Assembly (NCBI GenBank): GCA_013399895.1
Contig: VXBA01001020.1
Location: 437,072-501,071 of the forward strand
From: Serilophus lunatus
Taxonomy: Eukaryota; Chordata; Aves; Passeriformes; Eurylaimidae
DNA length: 64,000 bases
Direction: 5' to 3'
The notes beneath the pieces were generated by a model. That model worked only from the letters and a program-made list of their open reading frames with translations. It did not search any database and was not told the DNA's origin. The position numbers were made by a program, and so were the translations under genes. This document shows, piece after piece, positions 50,561-61,910 of the stretch. Within the stretch, counting starts at the first letter, position 1. Each line of letters opens with the position of its first letter.

Positions 50561-51651
50561 GCAGACATGACTGCACAGGGCAGACTGGGCCCTGGGTGCC
50601 TATGGAGATGAGTTTTCCTCGCCCAGGGAAAGTCAGCTGGGGAGGATTACTGAGTCCACTAGGATGTGCCACACCAACTTCTGAGGGGCTTAAGTTCCCA
50701 CTCACTTGTAGACAAGTTCCTGAACAGAAGTATTCACATAAATACTGTGAAGTGACATCACAGAGGGTCACTGCTCAGATCTGCAGCTCCTAGCCTTGCA
50801 CAAACAGAGACCAAAGCAACACAAAGCTGGTTTAGAAATGGCAAGCTTTTCAGAAATCACAAATTGGGAAGCAGAGAAAAGGCCTTTTGGTTTGAAAGCT
50901 GTTCCTCTGCCCAGAGGCAGTGGTTTCCAACTACCCTGTGTTGCATGAAAGATTGAGATACTCCATTTTGTTCTTCCATGGAAAACTCAAAGCATTTATC
51001 CAGTCCAGTCACTGATGGAATATTTAATTAACCAGAGTATTTCATGTAACTCACAGTAAAACATTGAAAGCTGGCAGGACTGCAGATCCAGTGATATTAA
51101 AGCATACTTTTTCTTTCTTTTATTTTTTCTTTTTGTTATGCATTTTAACCTTCTGTATACTTTATTTTGCACCAGCCAGGGCCTTTTTTTACCTAAGCAA
51201 GAGCATCAATGTTAGCCAATTTGTTCCCCAAAGTGGGCTTCAATGGCTACAGACAAATCTCAACTGTTGGAGAGAAATCCTGGAAGGAGTAAGGCCATTG
51301 TGATTGCTCACAGGACCAGCTTTTTCTCTGCACCTGCCTGCCCTGAAGCAACTTTTCTGTGTTAGAAGCCTGAATATGATATGAAATTTCAACCCATAGA
51401 GATTGTACATTTCTAAGGGAAAGATGAGTGAAAAATACATATTTCTGAGTTAATAGAAAATCAGATGTCTTTGTGATATCCATCCTGGGCTTGAGTCTAA
51501 GACTTGATGTGAACATAACTAAGACCAAAGCTTTCCCTTTACTTTCTGTTTCCATCTCTACAAAGCACTTTGGAGCAACCCTGTGTGTTTTGTGCCTTCA
51601 GTACCTTGTGATCTGCGTGAGGAAGGGACAAGGCAAGCAGGAGACAGAAAC
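50561..51651. other. Unique non-coding DNA, no gene seen
   Basis: No repeat family or exon is recognised. A T-rich hydrophobic frame at 51064-51303 is compositional. Confidence 0.5.
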
Positions 51652-51693
51652 AAGAAAAGGGGGAAAAAAAAGGGAAAGGGAAAGGAAAAGGGG
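51652..51693. repeat. Pure polypurine tract, 42 bp
   Basis: An uninterrupted A/G strand made of AAAGGG- and AAAAGG-type units with local mirror symmetry. Such tracts can form triplex (H-DNA) and cause replication stalling; here this is only inferred. Confidence 0.9.
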
Positions 51694-54600
51694 TAAACAG
51701 CGAGGTGAAATAATGCTGAGGTAGGTAATAATCCCCCTCAAAGAATTGCCCTACAATAAATTCAATAGTTGAGGTCAACAGGAAACTGTACTTTGAATAT
51801 ATACAGTGCTAAAACTGAATGATTTTAATATCTGGAAGAAACAAGCAGAAATATTTCAAATTGTTTAAAAAATTAAAGGGTGAGTATTTTTCATTTGAAG
51901 ATCCCAGTGCATGACAAACTGTTATAAAATGAGTGCACTAAAAATCCTGTTTTATATGAGGACTTCATAGGAACAAATTCAGTAATGCTTATGAAGGGCT
52001 CAGATAAACTTCCTCTCTCAGATTTCGTAGTCCCTACTTTTGTGTGCATTATGTAATAAATTGCATTGAAAGTTGATATAAAACAAGCAGTGCAATGTCC
52101 TTAAAGTTTGACGCCAAGCAGCAGCTATAATTTCAGAGTCTTGGGGGAAAGCAGACCTTTGGGTTACACAAGACGACACAATTAAACATGCCCCAGAGTG
52201 CTCCCGGGCACAGAGGCCAGTGGTGAGGAACAGCTTGCAGCTTTGATTGTAAATCCTCTTAGCTTCCTTCCAGGGGAGGGTGAAGCATGAGCAATCCTGT
52301 GCATGGATATGCATCCTCTGGATCCCACCTGAGAATCCTTTATGATAGTGCTGGTTGGCATGGGCCAAAATAGTGTCAGAGAAAGTTGTATCTGCTTGTT
52401 GGGGGAGATGGCTGTATTCTCATACCCAGGACCGTGTTCTCTCACTGTTTGATGCACTTATCTTGATGTAACCTCAGTGTCTAATTGACCCAGGTGCTGG
52501 TGGTCTGGCTAGGCAGTCATCCTTTAGCTTCAGTGAAGATGCTACACTTCTTCTTGACCTAGTTAGTATAAAGTTATTGTCTGGAAAATTCTTTCTATGT
52601 GCTTATGTGGCTTTTATTGGTGCAAATTACTGGCACGCTTAGGGCAAAATGCAAAGTAACCATTATAAGTTATACTGGCCTGAGCTACAGTGCCAGGTAA
52701 TTAGCACCACCAAATGACATTGATATGCTCTCATTAGAACAGAAGTTTATATTTACACATTTCAAGTACTCAGCCAACCTCCTTGTTTTTACCCCACAAT
52801 GAATTCTGACTCCCTGAGATAATTATGTGTCCTTCTTCTTAAGGGGGAAAGAAACACTTTCTGTGCCTTAACAGTGAATATCAGTGACTGGGAAAAAAAG
52901 TGTGCCCAGAGTGAAGCCATTCTTGTAGAGTGATCTGAAGAAGACCTTGCTGAGCTGCCTGCCCCTTCTGCCCCATCCATGGCCAACTGCTGAAGCACTC
53001 CCTCTGGGTTGCCTTTACTATTGGAGGGCATTGGGAAGAAATGAAGCATCAAAAGTGGTCCAGGAGGCATTCTGGGCTGTTCATGTCTGTGTGGGGCCAC
53101 AGCTAGGCTCTGTAAAGTGCACTGGAGTGAACAGGAGGGCTGGCTCCATGACACCTGACAGCTGCTCCGGGGGAGAATGGGGCATCCACTCATGTCCCTC
53201 TAACTGCATTATCATTTTGTAGAGGATTACATATTCCAAATCGAATTCACAACATAAATGGATTTTGTTGAGGTAATTCTCTTGTTTTCAAACAGAAAAT
53301 ATAGGGAAAATTGATGAAAGTTTGGATTTACTTTCAAATGTTAATGTACTTAACAGCAATATAGTTTAAAATCTGAGTGCTAAAGTGAAAACAGAATCAA
53401 AAGGGCAGTGTGTTTCCCCTCCAACAGTATGCTTTTGAACACTTAGAAAAAGCTCTTGTTCTGACTTTCTCCTTCAACCACATTTGTAGATTGAAGCAAA
53501 TTTCTATAGCTAAAAACCAAGGGAAGGGACATGCTGACCTTATCCATGCTCTGGCTGGATCCGAGCACTGGCTGGGGCAGATCCAAACCACTGCCTTCCC
53601 TCCAGCTGCCACTGCAGACAACGGGCAGCCAGAGCACAGCCTTTTGCTCTGGCATCATGGTGGTCAGCTGGCCAGCCCAGGCCACAAGCAGTGGTGGACA
53701 TGGCCAGACCCACACCAGGGGCTTGGGTGCACCTGGGACCTTCACAGTAACAATAAGCCAAGGAACTTAGAGGACTCAGTGATTCTTCTAAAATTCTCAT
53801 TCTGCAGAGAAAAGAGGAGGGAAAAGGGAGGGGTTGAGGACTTTGTGATTTTTCTGATACCAAAATACAATTTTATTTTTTTTCTTTATGAGACTGTCAC
53901 AGATATTTATATTCTTTTCAGAAATAAGAAACCTAGTTTTAGTAATTGATGCTGTGTTGAAAAGAATAGAAAGTTCAGGCATGCTGCAACTTTTCTTCAA
54001 AGCAAGTGATCTAGATCTAATCCCCTCTGTTTAATCTCAAAAAAACCACTTACGTATCTGAACATAAGAGTAAATTAGCATGTGCCTATGAATACTAATG
54101 CTGCATAAACTCTACTTTAAGCCTTTAAAAATGAATACTACCCAGATAACTAAATGGGAAGAGGCAAATTCAGAAAGAGCATTAGCATTGTCCTTAGGCA
54201 CTTTGAAGAAAAATGTTTAACTTTGTATCAAAAACATTAAAATAAGAGGCTTTGCAAGGCAGAAAGTAGCTAGAAATCCTTTGTGTCTAGGTTGCTAGTT
54301 CAAGACCCCGGGTTTTATGCCGGAGAATAGATACCAAAGGTGTGATTGCATGTGCAACTCCTTGTGGAGGTTAATACTTTATGCTGTTTAACCCAACCCA
54401 GACAAATAGGATCTCTTGTGGGTGAGCTCAGTAGCCATGCAGCAACCAGTATCTATATAGAAAACAAGCTTTCAGCTCTCTCTTATCAAAATAGATCCGG
54501 AAGTGGAGAGACTGTGAGAGGGTCCTAGGACAGAAAGGCACCAATTTTTGGAAGGCTGCTTAGGTAGAGTTAGAGCAGTGTTTCCGTTCTTAATGTGAAT

Positions 54601-54804
54601 CATGACTACAGAGAAATTGCAGAGAAAATAAGGAGATAAAACAGCATAGGAAATTATATTGTCTCACACTCCTGAGAGGAAGAACAGCTAGAACTACATG
54701 GACTGGGACTGAAGTCTTGTGAACTTATAGAATCCATACCCTTACCAAGCCCGACTGCCCTTGCATTTTAAGCAGAGAAAGGATGTGGAGGGCAAGAGGG
54801 GACT
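51694..54804. other. Unique non-coding DNA, no gene seen
   Basis: About 3.1 kb. Region 52930-53190 and especially 53530-53770 are more GC-rich and carry long overlapping open frames on both strands, the largest being 179 codons at 53410-53949. A 9-bp perfect hairpin lies at 53628-53653 (GCCAGAGCA ... TGCTCTGGC). No family is recognised, and the frame continues into AT-rich DNA without splice logic, so no gene is called. Region 52560-52780 is repeat-free and rich in TAAT/ATTA motifs. Confidence 0.45.
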
Positions 54805-54902
54805 GGGAGCACAGGGAAGTGATGCCCCTTGCCTAAAGTCACCCAGCAAGTCCCACAGGTGGGAGCAGCCAGCTTGCAGTGCCCAAACCAGGCGCTGCTT
54901 AG
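54805..54902 (-). repeat. MIR-like SINE remnant, reverse orientation
   Basis: GAGCACAGGGAAGTGATG, CCCTTGCCTAAAGTCACC, CAGCAAGTC and CAGTGCCCAAACCAGGCG match in order the reverse complement of MIR ('gaggcacagagaggttaagtgacttgcccaaggtcacacagc...ccaggattcaaacccagg'). Its residual openness explains the overlapping frames at 54768-55127 and 54829-55236. Confidence 0.65.
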
Positions 54903-56280
54903 GATTTTGGAATCAGTGCCATTTCTCACAGTGAGAGGAAAAACTGTGCTCACTGTCACTTGCTGGCTTGCTGAGGGCTGTAACCCTGCTGGAGATGTCC
55001 TGAGAGCCACAGCCTCTGGCACCAGCCTTCCTGGAACGTTCACTTTCTTATTCAGTTCGGAAACAAGTATCTTGGGAGTGAGTGAGGCATTCACCTCCTC
55101 TGGGCTGGTCCAGCACAGCCCTCCCACACTTGCATGCTGGGGTCTCCCAATCCTCTATGTGGCATTTAGTGTCTGTGCTTATGTGACTGAGGAGAAATCA
55201 ACCCTACCAGTCCTGTTAGTCGGATGTCATTGTTAACAGAAGAGTGGCAGCATCTCTGTTACTGCGGAGGAGAATTGCACATTGCTGAGGTCAGTAGCCA
55301 TGTGACTCGAATTTCAATGATCTGTAGTAAATGCTGAAACAGATGAAGAAGCCCATCCAGAAAACTGTAGTGTAAACAACTGGGGTTTCAAATGTAAGGT
55401 AGGAAAGGAGGAAAAAAAAAAAAAAGGTGTATGGGAGCACAGAGTTGTGACACTGCAAGTGGCAACATTTTGTGCTCTGTCGGTACCTGTGACACAAAGC
55501 TGCTTTACTGGCAGGGTTTATTACTGGGGCCTGATTGCCCAGACGGAGAAAATCTGTCCTTAGAAGGAAGGGAGAAAAGAGATCTCTTTTTTCCTCTCCT
55601 CCCTGAAGGCTTCACAAACAAGTCTAACAAGATCAGGCCCCTGCCAATAAAACCAGTCCTAGTTGATACGCTGCCTTGCCTGTCTTAAACCGCCCCTGAG
55701 ACACTTAACCTGCTGGATTGCCTTTCTGCAGACACCTGCCTGAGCAGCAGCAGACTAAACAAACAGGGATTCTCAACTGCACAAAACTTGGCCCCTTTCA
55801 GCAGGGCTCCCATCTGTTAAAAAGCCATTGTCTGAGCAAGTGTTCAGCTAGCTGGGGAGGCAACGCTCTTGCATATTGAGCTGCCCCTGTCCCCCATAAA
55901 AGTCCTCTTTAGCATTTTCTTTTCTCCCCTGTTTCCATCGCCTGATTTATTCATTGGTTTCACCTCTTCTCCCCTCCCCCTGTGGTTCATAAGGAGGGCC
56001 TCGTTGTCTTCTGTACCTCGGGGGTCATGTCTTTTCAGTCACCAGGACAATACCCGCTGCTGGCATCTGCTTCCAGATCCAATCAGCCATATTGTGATCA
56101 CATCCTGCCAGAGAATTGTTCCTTCTTTTGCTCGGCTTTGTTGCCAATTTCATGCCATGTATTGCTCCATGTTTTGTGCTTCATGAAGCTGTCACTGGCA
56201 TAAAAGTGGCCTGACCAGGGTCGTAGTAAAAGGGGTGGGAATGAAACATCCACCAAAATGTTGAGCAGGCCACCCACGGG
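54903..56280. other. Unique non-coding DNA, possible conserved parts, no gene seen
   Basis: Contains an A-run at 55411-55425. The 55500-55800 part is repeat-free and of balanced composition (GTTTATTACTGGGGCCTG, CCAATAAAACCAGTCC). It could be a conserved non-coding element, but this is untested. Confidence 0.45.
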
Positions 56281-56282
56281 CC

Positions 56283-56345
56283 CCACGCACGCAGGCACAC
56301 ACACGCAGGCAGGCACGCAGGCATGGACACACAGGAACATACACG
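56283..56345. repeat. CA/GCAGGCA-type simple repeat
   Basis: Degenerate ACGCAGGCAC, GCAGGCAGGCACGCAGGCA and ACACACACGC units. They generate a Cys/Val/Ala-rich minus-strand frame by periodicity only. Confidence 0.85.
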
Positions 56346-58070
56346 GCATCCCACTGAGCTGCTTTATGCCGTGCTAAAGGAGTGAAAACTTCGGCGGGCA
56401 GCTGTGGCATTTTTTTCCCCCCTAGTAAACATCAAAAGCACATCATTTTCTTGAAGTTCCTGGAGGATCTTGACTGCATTGTATCAGATAACCTTTACTT
56501 AGCTCTGGGCATGAATCATAGAACTGGTTACTCAGGGAACTGAAAGTAAGTCTGAGTTGTTAGTGGGTGTCAGAGGGGAAAAAATACCCGTTAGAAAGAA
56601 ATCTCATGGGAAAATTGCATGACCTGTCATTCCAGCCTCTTGTTTCCTATTCTGAAATCCCTTCCAGAAGTTACACGAAGGTCTGCTGTGAATTGTGATC
56701 ATCCTCTTTGGTCTGGACCTGGATGTAGTTTACTGGAAACTGAGTATTATGCTGTTTTTAATCTCTACAAGGCAGGGGCACAAGCCCAAATCATTAAACA
56801 GAAAAAGCTGAGCCACCTCTGTGAAATCAGAAATGTGCTTGCCTGATGACAGAGAATTTGGCCCAGTGTTCCCTAAGGCAGAATTATTGCTTTCCTTGCA
56901 AAATATCTTAAAGTTAAATGGAAGTCAAACGAATGTTTGTTTAGATATAAGTAAATGGAGACTGGAAATATTTCTACTTTGTACTTTGTTTTGATTTTTT
57001 TTTGCATGTTTATTTGTCATGGGTATTTTTTGTGATGTGACAAACTTATGTGATGCTCTAATGTGTCCCCCAAGCCTACATTTTCTAAGCACTGGGAAGG
57101 TTTCTTATATTTATTTCCTGCCAGTCAGAGCCTCCAGTAAACCTTGGGGAAAGAGCTCATCCCTTCCAGAATACAAAGTGAGTCCATGAAGGGTCAGGGG
57201 ACTTCTCGGCTCTCCTTCTAAAGGGGAACTGATTCCCCATTTCCTTTCTTTTGGCTCGCTGCTGTCACTTGCATTCACACTGGGTACCACCTTCCCATGC
57301 TAATAACCCGGTGGCAATCAATAGAGCTGTTCATGGAAGGCAGAGAAAGGAGAGGGATATGCTCACCCCCCTCTCGCTTTATGCCACAGTGCTTGACAAG
57401 TGGGTTGGGGAGCAGGGACGGATCCATGCTTTCTAGGAGTGGACTCCAGGCACTAGGCAGCTTCATGCACTGATCCAGTGCGGTCTTCTTTCTATGTGTC
57501 CAAAATTTCATTCTTCAAGAGTCTGCTTCTCTTGGCCCAGTCTATAGAGTCCAATTATACAATAATTCCACCTAGGGCACCCCAAGTTCTTTTCAGAGGA
57601 GGAACAACTCGTATGAAGGTTTTGCAGACCCTGTGATCCTAATCCTTTGCCAGGGAAGCCAGTGGACAACTCAGTACCAGGTGCAATGGCAGCAAGATTA
57701 TGCCCCATGTCTCCTCTGGAAGTGGTGCTACTGAGGTAAAACCCTGGCAGTATTGAGAACTGCAATATCCTAGGATCTTTACTCATAAGCTTCCCATCTG
57801 CAGGAAAGGTAGAAGGAGGGAGTGTGAAGGAGAGGGAGAGGACTCATCCCCCTCTCAATGCACTCTGAGGATCTGGCTTTGTGATTCTCGCAGCCTCTCT
57901 GGAAAGTTTGCTGGTACAGCACATAATTGGTGCAGCAACCCATGGTCCTCAGCATGCACTCACAACTTCTTCTCCAGTACCCAGCTTTTATTTACATTTA
58001 AAACTGAGATTGGGCATTCAGTGAGAGAGGCATGAAAGAGCAGGAAGGGAAGAGGCAGCTTTGTGAGACT
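56346..58070. other. Unique non-coding DNA, no gene seen
   Basis: No repeat family, exon or RNA gene is recognised. The open frames are short. Confidence 0.55.
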
Positions 58071-58121
58071 CTGTGTGTGTGTGCGCGTGCGTGTGTGTGG
58101 TGTGTGCATGCGTGCATGTGT
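58071..58121. repeat. (TG)n microsatellite with CG and CA interruptions
   Basis: TGTGTGTGTG followed by TGCGCGTGCGTGTGTG and TGCATGCGTGCATGTG units. Alternating purine-pyrimidine sequence of this kind can adopt Z-DNA. Confidence 0.92.
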
Positions 58122-58601
58122 TAAACAATTTCATGGACATCTGTCATGCACAGTTAACTTTGCATTGCTGCATTTTAAGTTGTGGGCCTAGGCTTGGCCG
58201 TCAGTGATAAAGTAGCTGGCAGTTTGCAAAAAGCCGCTGGATAACAGAGCATGAATCATAAAACACACTACTGTGTAGCAATATCCAAGTTCATTCAGCG
58301 CAATGAAACCATGCAGAGGACCTTTATTCCCAGCTAATTATGTGGAAACGCCTAAGACAATAAAGCATCTGGTGGTCTTTCTTCCCCATTTCAATTTTTC
58401 TCAATATTGTGACAGGAGAAAGCATTGTGCCTTTCCCAGGGTAGTTGCTGTGAAGAGGAGTAAAAGCAAGGGTCAGGGAAGAGCAAATAGATGAATTTAT
58501 AACTTTCTTTTTATTTATTCCTTTCCCATTGTTTCTCTGGAGACTCTTCCTCCAGGGCTGTATTTTCAAACCACCATTCTCACTACACTCTGCCTGAATA
58601 C
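58122..58601. other. Unique non-coding DNA, no gene seen
   Basis: No feature is recognised. Confidence 0.5.
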
Positions 58602-58747
58602 TTTTTTTTTTTTTAATACCACCCAAACTGCCAGGCCCCTCTGTATTCTCTGTCTTTTTTTCTCTTCCCTTCATCAGATGTATCCAAGAGTTGAAAACCA
58701 AGTCTGTGATCTCTGCTGTGATCTCCTAGGTATTAAAAAAAAAAAAA
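58602..58747. repeat. 19-bp perfect inverted repeat around a 108-bp spacer
   Basis: Left arm 58602-58620 is thirteen T followed by AATACC. Right arm 58729-58747 is GGTATT followed by thirteen A, the exact reverse complement. The spacer is unique C/T-rich sequence. No flanking target-site duplication is obvious. Confidence 0.85.
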
Positions 58748-58791
58748 AACAACAACAAAAAAAACAAACAAAAGAAAACAAACAAAAAACC
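58735..58791. repeat. A-rich simple repeat, (A)n and (CAAA)n-like
   Basis: Fifteen A followed by AACAACAAAA and AAACAAACAAAAG units. It overlaps the right arm of the inverted repeat. Confidence 0.93.
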
Positions 58792-61599
58792 TCTATAGAA
58801 GCTTAGAAACAAGTAGTGTTTTGCTGAACAGGGAGAGAAATGGTTTGGCTTGGAGAGTGCTTACAGTTTGTTTAGGAGGTTCTTGCAACAGAGACTCCAA
58901 AACTCTGTCAGGTTCATTTTCTGTATATGAAATGTAAATAAATTTGGTAATTCAACACTGAACAATCAGAAAACCCAGAATTACCTCATAGCAAATTATT
59001 TCTGTGTCACGGTTTATTTTTAGTCCATTGAATGATAATACCCTTTAAACTCTTTCTCCCTTGGCTTTCAGGCTATGGCTCTCATAAATAAATATATAAA
59101 AAAACTCTCCTAGTTCTTTATTTCAGAACAAATCACAAAAGCTTGATTTTCACTTGAACACCTTCCTTGATCAGACTATAGAATATGCTTTTCCTTTCTA
59201 ACCCAAGGCTATGAGGACAAAAGGAAACAAATTAACCATGTTCAGAGGATGCTGAGAGGGGGAGTAAGATTCTGGGACAATAAAAGAATTGTTTCCCTAG
59301 TTGCTAATGAGTGTCTGACCAAAAGCAATACCTTGTAAGTGCTAAAATATGTTTTGTTTGGTTTTGAATTATGATAATTTCTGTCATCCTACGATAAAAG
59401 CTGCAAGAAGAGTCTGATTTGGATCACTGCTTTGCTAAGACCACACCTGCCTTGGCCAGATGTGGTGAGGCTACATGGAGCTCCCTACATATGGAGTGTC
59501 TGGTCTACAATGTTTAGTAAATGCTTACAAGCAGATGCTCCAAGAGGCAATTTATCCCATACCAAAATAAATGTTTCAAACAGGTAAAGAGTGAAGAAAT
59601 CTGAAAATTCAGCTTAGACCTATCTCTTTGGTTATTTTCTTTTGCATTGTAGCTATTGTACAGAAGTGACAACTCGGTTTTAAACAAGTGTAAATGAAAG
59701 AAATAATGACATCAGAAAAAAAGAAAGGTAAATCATTTTCCAGATCGGTTAATACCTGGAACCCTCAAGAGTAAATATTTCACATGTTTTCAGACTATAT
59801 CCTTTGTTTTGGACCAACACAATATCACAAGAACCACCTCACTCTCAGCTGCCACCATGGTATTTAAAGACTGTGCAGCAATCAGCAGTTCAGCCTCAAA
59901 ACACACAGAAGCAATTGTCATCCTCATGCTCTCAGTATCTGCAATATGTACACTGCAGAATGAGACTCAGCTTCACTGTGAGGAAATAAACACTCAGGAA
60001 GAAGTTGTGCCAGCAGAAGCCAAAGATATCATAAGGTACAGACAGGAGAATAATAGAATTAGGAAGATTTGTACATACCATAAATTTGGGGGAAGTAGAG
60101 GTGGAAGTGACAAAGAGAAACCCCTGATAGACTAAATGCATGGCAATGTGTGGAGGAAGTAGGAGAAAGCAGGAATGAATAAGAGGGAGTGTATCTAATG
60201 GATGCCTCTCAAGGCTGAATTTCATCCATTGCCATCCACTGAAAAATTCCTGTGATGTTAGTGCATTCTTAACTCCTGAAAGGACACGACAGCATAAAAA
60301 CTCTGGGAAATATTTTAAGCTGTATCTAAATTTCAAATAGGAACCCTGGGCCAGGGAGGGGCTGCACTGTAGCTGTAATCTCCAATTCATTGAGTACTGC
60401 ACTCAAATTTCTGCTACTTGATCCCTTGCAGTACGTGTAGGTCAAACCACTCTGTCCTTTCCTAATTTTTAGGTTTTCAGTAAACGAAATAATAATTATG
60501 GCCCCAGCTTTGACATCTAACAGTGAATGTTATCATTAATTTGCTTCTAATATTTCAGTTGCTTTGTTCAGTGAAAGAGTTTGTGATTGACAAATACACA
60601 GTCCTGCTACTAGCCTGCCTCTCCTTCACACATAACACCCAGCTGAAATAGGAGTTGAAACATGAAGAAGAGAGAAACATGAAAAATAGAAAGAGGCAAG
60701 GCAAACAAAAAGCAGAAGCAGGAGAAAATAGGCAGAAATTATCAGGTGAAGCTCAAGGATTTGCCAGGCCTGCAGGCAAATCAGACTTCTTTTCTTCCTC
60801 TCGGGCATTTGCTTAAACATCAACATTTCTTCCATTCCCCTTAGCTCTTCAGACTGACACTAGTGGACCTCCAATAAAGCCACATGTTCACGTGACACCT
60901 GTCTTTTATTTGTTAGTGAGGGCAAACTCTTGTACAGGAATAAAGTTCTGCAGTTTGGCGAAAATCAAACATTCTGTCTTCAATAAAATATTCAGTATTG
61001 CCTTTCACTGTGAGGTTTACAAGCACCTGAAGGTGTGGTGAAGATTTTACAGCTTTGAGTGCATGTAACGCTGTACAAAGCATCATCTAGGATTGTCTGG
61101 GAACACAAGGTTGGAAAAAGAAAGAAAAAAAAAAAAAGCATTTGTTGAGAGCTGAGCATATGCAGATAAGAATGGAAAAGAAGGGGAAGGAAAACAGCTA
61201 TCTATGCAAAAATTCAGTTTTAAATTGGTAAGGTAATATCCTGGAATTGCTAGAATGTCACACCTAGCTGCAGCATGGTGAAATATGTACATCCAAAAAG
61301 GTCACGTTTCCCAGCTTTGCTATAGAAAAACATTCACAAATGTCTGTGTTACATAACAGAGTTTCAGCGTTTCAAGAGTGTGCAACAGATGAATGTTCAG
61401 AAATGCCAGTGTACACTCAGAAATGTTTTTCTGACATTCTGGAGTTAGGAATAGTGTGTCAGGAGGCTGTGACCGCAGGAGACACTTGTGCACTAAAAAA
61501 TGCAGGTGCTCCAGGTTTTGTACGGTTTCAGCAGCACACTGAATGGGAGTCCATTTCTGCTAACAAACCCCTTACAGCCTCCCTTGAGAACTGAATCCT
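58792..61599. other. Unique AT-rich non-coding DNA, no gene seen
   Basis: About 2.8 kb of unique sequence with short A-runs (for example 61124-61137). Overlapping frames at 59804-60135 (plus) and 59932-60402 (minus, 156 codons) resemble no known family and are treated as chance. Confidence 0.55.
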
Positions 61600-61910
61600 A
61601 AATGTGTTTCTGTTTCAGCTCTTATCCTCCCACTGCTCCCTCTGAACAGCTAAAGGATTCAATTCATTCATCCTCTCCCTTTGTCTCCTAACCCACATCC
61701 TTCCCAGTGAGCAATTACTATTTGTTACTATATAATTTTTTGTCACATGGATTGTTATCCTAATTACAGACTCTGCCTGGGAGACTCCGGTGCAGGGATT
61801 GGTTTGTTTGCTAGAGTTGTCCTCAGGTAACTGTTTCGCTGCAATGTATTTATAAGGCTTTTTGAAGCTGCTCCAAAGGGAAATGAAAACTCCCCAAACC
61901 CGAGCCAAAT
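61600..61910. promoter_or_regulatory. Candidate enhancer-like block with a SOX/POU-like composite motif
   Basis: Repeat-free sequence with ATTGTTATCCTAAT at 61751-61764, which differs at two positions from the SOX-OCT composite ATTGTTATGCAAAT as I recall it. It overlaps TAATTA at 61761-61766. The block also contains GAGCAATTAC and the GGATTGGTTTGTTTGC forkhead-like stretch. Proposed on motifs only. Confidence 0.3.

Noticed and set aside
50394..50793. Opposed frames of 125 and 123 codons
   Set aside because: Both strands are open over the same span, neither resembles a known protein, and there are no splice or start signals.
52018..53193. Minus-strand frames of 91-134 codons
   Set aside because: No domain is recognised, the frames overlap plus-strand frames, and no exon boundaries are credible.
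54768..55236. Opposed frames of 119 and 135 codons
   Set aside because: They overlap an MIR-like remnant, and the plus-strand frame starts at a TTG, not an ATG.
58735..58791. Poly(A) tail of a processed pseudogene or SINE
   Set aside because: No coding-like or tRNA-like body lies upstream; the A-rich tract is better explained as a CAAA-type simple repeat.
59804..60402. Overlapping frames of 61, 108 and 156 codons
   Set aside because: They lie on opposite strands, have no recognisable family, and have ordinary AT-rich composition.
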